DNA from: Eubacterium limosum
GTDB taxonomy: Bacteria > Bacillota > Clostridia > Eubacteriales > Eubacteriaceae
Assembly (NCBI GenBank): GCA_959020865.1
Contig: CAUEUD010000004.1
Span: forward strand, 1 to 43,087
Reading direction: 5' to 3'
DNA length: 43,087 nt
Positions 23,524 to 31,042 of the stretch are shown here, piece after piece. The notes under the pieces are model-generated. The model was not told where the DNA came from. It was given only the letters and a program-made list of their open reading frames with translations, and did not search any database. Numbering within the stretch: the stretch's first letter is position 1; each line of letters opens with the position of its first letter. The position numbers and the translations under genes are program-made.

Positions 23524-24949
23524 GGCGATGACGGATAAATATGAGCGGTGGCTCGGGGACGAATCCCGAATCCGCGGCAGGGCAGACGCGGTCTGCTTTC
23601 CCGGAAGCTTTGAGGAGGCCCGGGAGGCGGTCAGCCATGCCCGCAGGGCCGGGCTGCGTATTACGCCCCAGGGCGCCCGTACCGGGCTGACCGGGGGAGC
23701 AGTGCCGGAGGGCGGCCTGGTTGTGGACTGCCAGGGACTGAAGGGCCTGGAGCTGAGGGAAGGGCCGGTTCTTTACGCCGGGGCAGGCGCTACGCTGGAG
23801 GAACTCCACGCCTTTTTAAGGAAGGAACCCTGGGTATTCCCGCCGAACCCAACCGAGGAGAGCGCAACCCTCGGCGGACTGTTCGGCTGCAACGCCATGG
23901 GGATCGACGGGCAGAGGACAGCGCCCTGGGTCCGAAAGCTCTGGTGGCTCACAGCCACAGGTGAGGTCTGGGAAATCGGCCGGGGCAGCTATGTCTTTGA
24001 TGACAGCGGCTGCGCGCTGCCGGACGGCGGCCGCCTGAGCTGTGAGACCTTTGACAGTCCGGGGGTGCTGAACGGACTGGTGGCTGTCAAACAGATGGAG
24101 CTGATCGACTTTCTGGCAGGGACCGAGGGGCAGCTGGGCATGGCTCTGGCCTTTGAGCTGGAGCTTGCGAAGAAGCCGGACTGTGCCTGGGGCGTGCTGT
24201 ATTTTCTGCCCACAGATCCGGCGGCTATGGCGCTCTGCCGGGCAGTGGCTCAGGCTGAGAACAGCGGCAGTGTGTCGGTGATGGAATACTATGACAGGGC
24301 AGCCCTCGCCCTGCTCTCCGAGGGGCGGCACAGCACTGCGGCGCTGCAGGAGCTTCCGGAATTCCCCCAGGGCGCCTGTGCCGCGGTCTATGTCGAGCTG
24401 GCCGGGGACGATCCCGATGCCCTGGAGGGCGCGCTGTTTGAGCAGCTGGATATTTTTGAAGGGCTGGGCGGCAGTGAGGAACAGACCTGGGCGGCCAGCG
24501 AGCGCTATGAGATTGAGCGCTTCAGAAAGCTACGGCATGTGGTGCCAGAGCTGGCCAACGGAAAGACCGATTCCCTCAGTCAGGCTGTGCCCGGGCTTAC
24601 CCGCCTGTCCTCAGACCTGAAGGGGCCGGCGGAAAAGGCAGAGGATTATCTGGAAATGTACCGCGGGGGCATTGCCCAGAGTGGCGTACACGCTGTGATA
24701 TACGGCGCGGCGGCACAGAACCGTTTCCATGTTAATTTTCTGCCGGAGACACCGGAGGAAAGAGCAAAATGCGAGGCCCTGATGGCAGAATGGGCAGCCC
24801 GGGCAGCCGCGGACGGTGGCCAGATTATCACCGAAAACGGCGCGGGCCTGCTAAAGCGGGAGCTGGCCCTGCGCTTTGTCCCGGAGGCGGTGAAGCGCCA
24901 GATAAAAGAAGCGAAGGAAGCTTTCGACCCGGAGGGCGTTTTTAAATGA
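23513..24949 (+). CDS. GlcD/LctD-type FAD-binding dehydrogenase 2
   Basis: 478 residues with GAGGAG before the ATG, overlapping etfA1 by 11 bp and etfB2 by 4 bp. The FAD_binding_4 domain has PQGARTGLTGGAVPEGG and NPTEESATLGGLFGCNAMG; the C-terminal domain ends AKEAFDPEGVFK. This is the glycolate/D-lactate dehydrogenase type, which oxidises 2-hydroxyacids with FAD and in acetogens passes electrons to an Etf. The usual C-terminal His-rich signature is weak (VHAVIYGAAAQNRFHVNF). The 2-hydroxyacid is not predictable. It could partner with Etf 1, Etf 2 or both. Confidence 0.82.
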   Translation: MKIEAMTDKYERWLGDESRIRGRADAVCFPGSFEEAREAVSHARRAGLRITPQGARTGLTGGAVPEGGLVVDCQGLKGLELREGPVLYAGAGATLEELHAFLRKEPWVFPPNPTEESATLGGLFGCNAMGIDGQRTAPWVRKLWWLTATGEVWEIGRGSYVFDDSGCALPDGGRLSCETFDSPGVLNGLVAVKQMELIDFLAGTEGQLGMALAFELELAKKPDCAWGVLYFLPTDPAAMALCRAVAQAENSGSVSVMEYYDRAALALLSEGRHSTAALQELPEFPQGACAAVYVELAGDDPDALEGALFEQLDIFEGLGGSEEQTWAASERYEIERFRKLRHVVPELANGKTDSLSQAVPGLTRLSSDLKGPAEKAEDYLEMYRGGIAQSGVHAVIYGAAAQNRFHVNFLPETPEERAKCEALMAEWAARAAADGGQIITENGAGLLKRELALRFVPEAVKRQIKEAKEAFDPEGVFK

Positions 24950-25737
24950 AAATAATCGTGTGTATCAAACAGGTTCCGGCGCTGTCAGAGGCCAGTATGG
25001 ACAAAGAAAAGGGCGTGCTGGTGCGGACCGGCGAAAATAAGCTCAATCCCTATGACCTGCCGGCCATCGAGACGGCCCTCCGGCTGAGAGAGGCCCTGGG
25101 CGGGGAGGTAACAGCGCTGACCATGGGGCCGGAGTCAGCTGAGCAGGCCCTGCGCACTGCTCTGGCAATGACTGCGGACCACGCCTGCCTCATGAGCGAC
25201 CGGGCCTTTGCGGGGGCCGACGTGCTCATGACAGCCCGGACGCTGGCCCAGGGGATTAAGGCCCTGGGCGGGGCAGACCTGATCATCTGCGGACAGCAGA
25301 CCACCGACGGTGATACGGCTCAGGTGCCTTTTTCGCTGGCGGAGCAGCTGAATGTCCCGGTCATTGGCTGGGTGCGTGAGGTCGTGAGCGCTTCAGAGGA
25401 TTGGCTGGAGGTCCGCCAGGAGCTGACCGGAAGGACCTGCCGGGTGTCCGGTGGGCTGCCCCTGGTGCTGGCTGTCAACCCGACTATCTGTGAAGCGCGG
25501 GTGCCAGGGCTGCGGGCTAAGCTGAAAGCAGGCAGGCAGGAAATACAAAGGCTGGTTCTGGGGGATTTGGAGCTGCAGGACAGTGAAACCTATGGGCTCT
25601 CAGGCTCACCCACCCGGGTGGTACGCCTGTTTCAGCCGGAGACAACGGCTAAAAATCTGGTTCTGGAGCTGACAGACAGCCAGGGTGCGGCGCTCTTGCT
25701 GGATGTGTGGAAAAGCGTGAAGGAGGCGGACGAGTGA
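24946..25737 (+). CDS. Electron-transfer flavoprotein beta subunit 2
   Basis: 263 residues, overlapping dehydrogenase 2 by ATGA. It starts MKIIVCIKQVPAL and has LNPYDLPAIETALRLREA and CGQQTTDGDTAQVPF, the standard nucleotide-binding block, so it looks more typical than EtfB1. The later block ALTMGPESAEQALRTALAMTADHA is also typical. It forms the second Etf of the locus with the next gene. Close coupling to dehydrogenase 2 suggests that enzyme as its main electron donor. Confidence 0.9.
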   Translation: MKIIVCIKQVPALSEASMDKEKGVLVRTGENKLNPYDLPAIETALRLREALGGEVTALTMGPESAEQALRTALAMTADHACLMSDRAFAGADVLMTARTLAQGIKALGGADLIICGQQTTDGDTAQVPFSLAEQLNVPVIGWVREVVSASEDWLEVRQELTGRTCRVSGGLPLVLAVNPTICEARVPGLRAKLKAGRQEIQRLVLGDLELQDSETYGLSGSPTRVVRLFQPETTAKNLVLELTDSQGAALLLDVWKSVKEADE

Positions 25738-26690
25738 GGACAGCGTTAATCTATTTACAGGAGAACCCCGGCGGACTGCACCCGGTATGTGCGGAGCTGG
25801 CGGCAAAGGCCGCAGAGCTGGCGGATGATACCGCTGGTGTGCTTATCTGCAGGGAACTGACCGGGGAGCTTACGGCGGCGCTGCAGAGCAGCGGACTGAG
25901 CCGGGTTTACCTTTACACGTTTCCGGCCGTTTCCGCGTTTCGGCAGGAGGCGCACAGGGCGGCTGTAACAGACTGTGTGGAAAGGGTGAAGCCTGAAATA
26001 CTGCTCTTTGGCGCGACCCTTGAGGGGCGTACCCTTGCCCCCATGATCGGGGCGGCATTTAAGACAGGAGTGACGGCAGACTGCACAGAGCTTTCGCTAA
26101 ACAGCGAGGGCCAGCTGGTACAGACCCGTCCGGCCTTTGGCGGCCGCATCATGGCCAGTATTTTGACCAGAACCGCGCGCCCCCAGATCGCCACAGTGCG
26201 CCAGGGCGTGTTCAGGGCGCAGCCCCAAGCGGCCGGGGACTGCGAGATCATCCTCTGCCAGCTGCCCGGGGAACTGCGGCCCCGGCTGCAAACCGGGGAC
26301 GATGGCGCCGCGCCGGTTTTAGAACAGGGCAGACGCCCCGTGGTGGTGGCGGTGGGCGGCGGCCTGAAGGACAAGGCCGACCTTGTGCTGTTTGAACAGC
26401 TGGCCCAAAAGCTGGACGCGGACCTGATGTGCTCCCGGGTGCTGGTGGAGCGGGGCTTTCTGCCCCAGGGAAGACAGATCGGGCTCAGCGGCAGCGCCAT
26501 CTCGGCAGAGCTGCTGCTGTGCTTTGGCATATCCGGCTCCGTCCAGTTTTTATCAGGTGTTAAGGGCGTTAAGCGTCTTTGCGCCGTCAATGAGGATCGG
26601 GAGGCTGAGATCATGAAAAACGCGGATTATCCGGTGCTGGGCGACCTGTACGGTGTGGCCCGGGCCATGCTTGCGGCGGCGGGTGATTGA
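25734..26690 (+). CDS. Electron-transfer flavoprotein alpha subunit 2
   Basis: 318 residues from a GTG at 25734 that overlaps the etfB2 stop (GTGA), with AAGGAGG upstream. The N-terminal half has EILLFGATLEGRTLAPMIGAAFKTGVTADCTEL, a good EtfA block. The FAD domain has VAVGGGLKDKADL, CSRVLVERGFLPQGRQIGLSG and CFGISGSVQFLSGV. The canonical Thr of QIGQTG is replaced (QIGLSG), as in some other clostridial Etfs. No ferredoxin domain is present. A promoter for the regulator overlaps its stop codon. Confidence 0.89.
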   Translation: MRTALIYLQENPGGLHPVCAELAAKAAELADDTAGVLICRELTGELTAALQSSGLSRVYLYTFPAVSAFRQEAHRAAVTDCVERVKPEILLFGATLEGRTLAPMIGAAFKTGVTADCTELSLNSEGQLVQTRPAFGGRIMASILTRTARPQIATVRQGVFRAQPQAAGDCEIILCQLPGELRPRLQTGDDGAAPVLEQGRRPVVVAVGGGLKDKADLVLFEQLAQKLDADLMCSRVLVERGFLPQGRQIGLSGSAISAELLLCFGISGSVQFLSGVKGVKRLCAVNEDREAEIMKNADYPVLGDLYGVARAMLAAAGD

Positions 26691-26715
26691 CAAAAGCGGG
26701 ATGCCGTGCTATTGT
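26687..26715 (+). promoter_or_regulatory. Promoter of the YhfZ-like regulator
   Basis: TTGACA overlaps the etfA2 stop codon, followed by a 17-bp spacer and TATTGT. The regulator can therefore be expressed separately from the long operon. Confidence 0.72.
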
Positions 26716-26746
26716 AAAACGATATTGAAAGCATGAGGAAAAACCA

Positions 26747-27676
26747 ATGAAGCCAACCTTTTATAAAAAAACAGGACTCGCCACCATTAACATCGCGCGG
26801 GATTTTTACACCATGCAGCCCGGCGACCGGGTGCCGACCATCGCGGAGTATACCCAGCGCTTTGAGGTGTCCCGCGGTATTGTTCAGAAGGCCATTGCCA
26901 CTCTGGAGGAGGACGCGTGTATCCAAACACAGAAGAACGGGGTCAAGGGCACCTTCGTGACCGGAATTGACTATGAAAAGCTCTACCCTTATACCAACTG
27001 GGGATCGCTGACCGGCACCATGCCTGTGCCCATGACCATCTCCTTTTCAAGCCTGACCACAGCCATCTGTGAGGAGATGGAGAAGAGCCCCTTTCCCTTC
27101 TCCTTTGCCTATGTCACAGGCTCCGAAAAGCGTCTGGCAGCCCTAAAGGAGATGATCTATGACTTTATCATTGTGTCCAAGAGCTCGGCAGAGCGCTACC
27201 TGATCGAAAATGATTTTCTGGAAAAAGCCATTGAGCTGACCGGCTGTATCTATTCCGAGCCCTATGTGCTGTACTTTCTGGATGACCAGAAAACAGAGAT
27301 TGAGGACGGCATGCGCATGGCGGTGGATTGTAACAGCATTGACCAGTACACCATTTCCCAGAAGCTGTGTGAGGGAAAGGATGTGGCGTTTGTCCAGACA
27401 CCCTATGCCAGCTTCAGCGAGCTGCTTGTCAAGAAAAATGTGGACTGCTTTATCTACCGGCGGGACGGCTGGTACAACAATTTTCAGCCTGACCTCAACC
27501 AGCGGGTTGTGGAGCTGCCCGGCTATCCCCTGGAGGAAGTGACCACCCCGGTGATTTTGGTCAACCGTGAAAATTACGGCTTTAAAAAGCTCCTCAGCCA
27601 GTACATCACCGTGGAGAAGACCCATGAAATTCAGGAAAAAGTGATCTCCGGCGAATGTGCTGTCAAGTTTTTCTAA
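26747..27676 (+). CDS. YhfZ-family GntR-like transcriptional regulator
   Basis: 309 residues with GAGG before the ATG. The N-terminal winged helix (RVPTIAEYTQRFEVSRGIVQKAIATLEE) is GntR-like. From about residue 85 the protein resembles the YhfZ C-terminal domain, a periplasmic-binding-protein-like ligand domain (YDFIIVSKSSAERYL, YSEPYVLYF, VTTPVILVNRENYGFKKLL). YhfZ regulators sense small metabolites. It lies at the end of the kinase/Glp/Etf locus, 57 bp from etfA2, and is the obvious local regulator. The 16-mer pair near 15042-15143 is a candidate target. The inducer is unknown. Confidence 0.82.
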   Translation: MKPTFYKKTGLATINIARDFYTMQPGDRVPTIAEYTQRFEVSRGIVQKAIATLEEDACIQTQKNGVKGTFVTGIDYEKLYPYTNWGSLTGTMPVPMTISFSSLTTAICEEMEKSPFPFSFAYVTGSEKRLAALKEMIYDFIIVSKSSAERYLIENDFLEKAIELTGCIYSEPYVLYFLDDQKTEIEDGMRMAVDCNSIDQYTISQKLCEGKDVAFVQTPYASFSELLVKKNVDCFIYRRDGWYNNFQPDLNQRVVELPGYPLEEVTTPVILVNRENYGFKKLLSQYITVEKTHEIQEKVISGECAVKFF

Positions 27677-27729
27677 GGGATGGGGATACTTTGTCATGAG
27701 AGGCAGAGCGTTAAAGAGGGGGAGTTTCA

Positions 27730-27866
27730 ATGGAGAATGGAGAATTACAGGAACAAAATGCAATCGCATTTTGAGTGAAATGGCGGCCAGAGGCCGCTGT
27801 CTCAATCGCTTTTACGTCAGCAAAAGGGTTCGCTCATTATCCATTTTTCATTTTCAATTTTCCATT
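27730..27866. repeat. MITE-like repeat, family 2, copy 6 (TGGAGAA type)
   Basis: ATGGAGAATGGAGAATTACAG at the left and the inverse TTTCAATTTTCCAT at the right enclose AAAATGC/GCATTTT, GGCGGCC/GGCCGC and a third short hairpin. It fills most of the 323-bp gap after the regulator. Confidence 0.7.
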
Positions 27867-27869
27867 ATA

Positions 27870-27904
27870 AAACCAACCCGTATCGCGGCGATACGGGTTG
27901 GTTT
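27870..27904. repeat. Palindromic repeat, family 1, likely terminator
   Basis: Perfect 16-bp arms, AAACCAACCCGTATCG and its complement around CGG, followed by ATTTTTTGTTT. It can act as a bidirectional terminator. Confidence 0.88.
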
Positions 27905-27936
27905 ATTTTTTGTTTATTAAAAATTAAATAATATAC

Positions 27937-27972
27937 TTTACAAAATGATATTATACATTGTATAATATCATT
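27937..27972 (+). promoter_or_regulatory. padR promoter overlapped by a perfect palindromic operator
   Basis: TTTACA at 27937, 18-bp spacer, TATAAT at 27961. The sequence AATGATATTATACA at 27944-27957 and its exact complement at 27959-27972 are separated by one T, covering the spacer and -10 box. This is the layout of a PadR autorepressor site. Confidence 0.8.
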
Positions 27973-27999
27973 AACGATATAAAGAAAGGAGATGCGAGG

Positions 28000-28323
28000 A
28001 TGATTTTTCAATTAGGCTCCGCACTTCTGGACGCATGTGTGCTGGCCGTGCTCTCAGAGGAGGACGCTTACGGCTACAGCCTGACACAGCGGGTCAAAAG
28101 TGTGCTGGATATTTCAGAATCCACCCTTTACCCGGTGCTCAGGCGTCTGCAAAAGGAAAAGTACCTGGCTACCTACGATAAGCCCTTTCAGGGGCGGAAT
28201 CGCCGCTATTATGCCATTACGGAAAGCGGAAGGGCCAGGCTGGAAGAATACCGGGAAGAGTGGGATATTTACAAGAAAAAAATAGATTCGCTTCTGACAG
28301 GAGGTGGCGAGAATGAATCGTGA
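28000..28323 (+). CDS. PadR-family transcriptional repressor
   Basis: 107 residues from the ATG at 28000, with AAAGGAG at 9-bp spacing; the frame extends upstream into the operator and is not credible there. The PadR winged helix is clear: LDACVLAVLSEEDAYGYSLTQRV, SESTLYPVLRRLQKEKYL and GRNRRYYAITESGRARLEEY. PadR proteins repress their own operon and respond to envelope or phenolic signals. The first gene of a classical PadR-DUF1700-DUF4097 set, overlapping the next gene by 11 bp. Confidence 0.92.
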   Translation: MIFQLGSALLDACVLAVLSEEDAYGYSLTQRVKSVLDISESTLYPVLRRLQKEKYLATYDKPFQGRNRRYYAITESGRARLEEYREEWDIYKKKIDSLLTGGGENES

Positions 28324-28885
28324 AGAGTATATGGCAGCGCTGGAAAAGCACTTGAGAAAGCTGCCAGGAGATGAAAAAGAAAACGCTCTGGTGTATTACA
28401 ATGAATATTTTGATGACGCCGGACCGGAAAATGAGGACAGGGTCATCGGAGAGCTGGGCTCGCCGGCCAAGCTGGCCGCGCAGCTGCGCAGCGAGTATGC
28501 CCTGAAGGGAAATGAGCAGGAGAAAAAGAAAATGCCTGTGGTGCTGGTTGTGATCTTATCCATCTTCGCGGCCCCCATTGCCCTGCCGCTGGTCATTGTG
28601 GCCGCGGCTTTGGTCTTTGTGCTGATGGTCGTGGTTTTCAGCTTCCTGTTCGCTTTTGTGGTGACAGCGGCAGCTCTGGTTTTGGGCGGCTTTCTCTGGA
28701 TGGTGATCGGGCTGATTCTGATCTTCCAGAGTCCGGCAGCCACCCTGTTTTATGTGGGCAGCGGCGCCTTTGCCCTCGGGCTCGGCATTTTGCTGGGCGT
28801 GGGCATGTACCGGCTCATCCCCTGGGTCATCAACGGCTTTAAGCGGATGGCGGAAGCCATTTTGGAATGGAGGAAAAATGCATGA
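28313..28885 (+). CDS. DUF1700 membrane protein
   Basis: 190 residues from the ATG at 28313, which has CAGGAGG at normal spacing; a GTG at 28304 is too near. The first 70 residues form the conserved soluble region (MNREEYMAALEKHLRKLPGDEKENALVYYNEYFDDAG), followed by three or four hydrophobic segments. DUF1700 proteins (HAAS-like) are membrane partners in PadR-linked envelope sensing. It overlaps padR by 11 bp and DUF4097 by ATGA. The exact role is unknown. Confidence 0.87.
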   Translation: MNREEYMAALEKHLRKLPGDEKENALVYYNEYFDDAGPENEDRVIGELGSPAKLAAQLRSEYALKGNEQEKKKMPVVLVVILSIFAAPIALPLVIVAAALVFVLMVVVFSFLFAFVVTAAALVLGGFLWMVIGLILIFQSPAATLFYVGSGAFALGLGILLGVGMYRLIPWVINGFKRMAEAILEWRKNA

Positions 28886-29919
28886 AATTCGATTCAAAAA
28901 AGCTCTTGAAAATTGGCGGGATTCTGGCAGCCGGCGGACTTTTGCTCGCCGGGGTCGGCATGCTCCTCGGCGGCATGACCTCCACCTATATCGACGGCAA
29001 GGGAATCCATGTGATGAAGTATGAGGAAAAAAGGCTGGAATACCAGAAGCTCCCAGGAAAAATAGAAAATCTGGACATTGATTTTTCACTGGCAGACCTG
29101 GAAATCATCCTGGCCGATGAAAACGCCATTGAGGCGGTCTACTATGAGGACTCGGCAAAGCCTGAAATCCATCAGGACGGGAACACCACCACCATCACCA
29201 GCAAGAGCCAGGAGGAAAACCGCGTGGTTTTTATGGGCGTCGGCAACCTTTACGGCAACTCAAAGATCAAGGTATACCTGGACAAAAAAGAAACAGGCCA
29301 GTCTCTGGACGCCAGGGTGGACAACGGCAAGATCAAGTTTAACGGCCCCAGGGCCTTTAAGGCACTGTCGATTCAGAACCATCTGGGCAGTGTGGACATG
29401 GCCTCCGTCAAAGCCGACAGCGTGTATATCAAGTTGGACAACGGTGATCTGGACGTGAGTGATGTTGAGTCCAAAAGCTTTACAGTCGAGAACCATCTCG
29501 GAAAAATAAAGGCGGCCAATATCCGCGCCGATGAGGGAAGCATTAAAAACGACAATGGAAAAATCACCCTGACAGACAGCACCTATACCATGCTGACCGC
29601 CGAGGACCACCTGGGCGATATTGTCGGCGAGGGGTTAAACGTCAAGGGCGGCCAGTTTAAAAACGACAACGGCAAGATCAGCCTGAGCGGCGCCATTGAG
29701 GGAGAAATCAACGTGACGGCCCATCTGGGCGACGTGAACATCAAGACCAGTATCCCAAGGGAGACAGCCGGCTACCAGCTGAGCACCAGCCTGGGCAAGG
29801 TTGAGGTCGACGGCGCCAAATATGAGGAGGCAGTCCGGGATGAAAACCAGAGCGGCACCAGCCGCTTTGTCATCAACAATAACAACGGCGATATTCGTCT
29901 GGATTTCGGACAGCAGTAA
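28882..29919 (+). CDS. DUF4097 envelope protein (beta-helix adhesin-like)
   Basis: 345 residues from the ATG at 28882, with GGAGG upstream. One N-terminal membrane segment (LLKIGGILAAGGLLLAGVGM) is followed by an extracellular part. From about residue 100 it has repeating units with the pattern L-x-N-x-L-G-x-V/I and DNGxI (NHLGSVDMAS, NHLGKIKAANI, DHLGDIVGEG, NDNGKISLSG), as in a beta-helix DUF4097 domain. It is the third gene of the operon. Its role in envelope stress is by family association only. A family 1 palindrome closes the operon. Confidence 0.87.
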   Translation: MKFDSKKLLKIGGILAAGGLLLAGVGMLLGGMTSTYIDGKGIHVMKYEEKRLEYQKLPGKIENLDIDFSLADLEIILADENAIEAVYYEDSAKPEIHQDGNTTTITSKSQEENRVVFMGVGNLYGNSKIKVYLDKKETGQSLDARVDNGKIKFNGPRAFKALSIQNHLGSVDMASVKADSVYIKLDNGDLDVSDVESKSFTVENHLGKIKAANIRADEGSIKNDNGKITLTDSTYTMLTAEDHLGDIVGEGLNVKGGQFKNDNGKISLSGAIEGEINVTAHLGDVNIKTSIPRETAGYQLSTSLGKVEVDGAKYEEAVRDENQSGTSRFVINNNNGDIRLDFGQQ

Positions 29920-29930
29920 GCGGTTTTATC

Positions 29931-29963
29931 AGTCAACCCGTATCGCGGCGATACGGGTTGACT
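29931..29963. repeat. Palindromic repeat, family 1 (AGTCAACCC type)
   Basis: Perfect 15-bp arms around CGG. The outer four bases (AGTC/GACT) differ from the CCAACCC copies on both arms, keeping the pairing. It lies 11 bp after the DUF4097 stop codon and is followed by TTTTG. Confidence 0.88.
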
Positions 29964-30110
29964 TTTGCGTTGCGGCCAAAATTCAGGGTACATGCTATAG
30001 GGTATGGTTAAAAAATGTCAAAAATGATCCATATTCTGACATAATTGATCATAGGAACCTCAGCCGTAAAATGGTATCATTTTAACATCAAAGACAGGAG
30101 TGAAGCTTAC

Positions 30111-30728
30111 ATGGTCATTACCTATGAAACAGAGAGTACGGCCTATAAAGATAAAAAGGCGCTGTACGTGAATGCCACCAACCGCTGCAATAACCGCTGC
30201 GTGTTCTGCCACCGGTTTAACCGGGAGGAGGAGGCCAGCCGTATGGACGAGCTGTGGCTTGAGCGGGAGCCAACAGTGGAGGAAATTCTATCCGATATCC
30301 GCGCGCGGGATATGGCAAAGTATGACGAGTTCGTCTTTTGCGGCTACGGAGAGCCGACCTGCCGCCTGAAGGACATTCTTGCGATCGCGCGGGTGCTGAA
30401 GCAAGAATACGGCGTCGCAGTCCGGCTGAACACCAACGGCCTGGCCGACACCCTGTACGGTGAGGATGTCACCCCCTGGCTGGCCGGCCTGGTGGACGTG
30501 GTATCGGTGAGCCTGAATGCGCCAGACGCAGAGGAATACAACGCCCTGTGCCGCCCCCAGGCAGAGGACGCCTTTGAGCACATGCTCCGCTTCGCGGAAA
30601 ACGCCGCGCGTTTTGCCAAGGTCTATATGACCATTATCGACACCATGAGCGAGGAGGGCCAGGCCGCCTGCGGGCGGATCGCAGAGGAATCCGGCGCATC
30701 GCTTAAGGTACGCCACTACCTGCGGTGA
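30111..30728 (+). CDS. TatD-associated-type radical SAM protein
   Basis: 205 residues from the ATG at 30111, with AGGAG at 10-bp spacing; the frame upstream lacks family similarity. The radical SAM motif is CNNRCVFC, followed by FVFCGYGEPTCR and VRLNTNGLAD, and VSVSLNAPDAEEYNALCRP. This matches the family called TatD-associated or TatD-linked radical SAM protein, usually encoded by a neighbour of the DNase TatD. No tatD is in the window, so the usual partner is missing here. The substrate is unknown. It appears to be a single-gene unit, followed by a terminator. Confidence 0.8.
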   Translation: MVITYETESTAYKDKKALYVNATNRCNNRCVFCHRFNREEEASRMDELWLEREPTVEEILSDIRARDMAKYDEFVFCGYGEPTCRLKDILAIARVLKQEYGVAVRLNTNGLADTLYGEDVTPWLAGLVDVVSVSLNAPDAEEYNALCRPQAEDAFEHMLRFAENAARFAKVYMTIIDTMSEEGQAACGRIAEESGASLKVRHYLR

Positions 30729-30742
30729 GATGATGGAGCGGT

Positions 30743-30777
30743 AAAAAAGGGCTGCCTGCGGGCGGCTTTTTTTATTT
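30743..30777 (+). terminator. Rho-independent terminator after the radical SAM gene
   Basis: GGGCTGCC and GGCGGC arms with a TGCG loop, preceded by A's and followed by TTTTTTTATTTT. Confidence 0.78.
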
Positions 30778-30822
30778 TACTAAAAGAAGAAAAGACAAAT
30801 ATTATTTTTATAAAAAAACTTG

Positions 30823-30851
30823 TTGACAATTCCTCGTACATACGATATACT
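30823..30851 (+). promoter_or_regulatory. Strong sigma-A promoter of the ComK-like gene
   Basis: TTGACA, 17-bp spacer, TATACT, close to consensus. The start point would be near 30858, giving a leader of about 185 nt. Confidence 0.85.
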
Positions 30852-30985
30852 TAAGAAAATTTAGTAAAAAATATAATATCTTATATTTTCAGAGAAGAAA
30901 ATGGGCTCTATACACACTGAAAATTAGAAAAAACAACAATTTAATAGACGTGCTGTCGAATGGGGAATTGCTGTCACCCACTGGA

Positions 30986-31015
30986 ACAGAAGGCTTAAGT
31001 GCTTTCTGTTTTTTT
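30986..31015 (+). terminator. Leader terminator before the ComK-like gene
   Basis: ACAGAAGGC and GTGCTTTCTGT pair with one bulge, followed by a T run. It lies between the promoter and the start codon at 31043, so it can serve as an attenuator. Confidence 0.65.
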
Positions 31016-31042
31016 ATTATCAAAATTTAAGGGAGAAAAACC

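Noticed and set aside
27714..27905. Gene in the gap after the YhfZ-like regulator (87-codon frame)
   Set aside because: The frame runs through a family 2 repeat and a family 1 palindrome; it is repeat DNA, not coding sequence.
30858..30985. Known riboswitch in the leader of the ComK-like gene
   Set aside because: I could not match it to any riboswitch consensus I know; only the terminator is supported.
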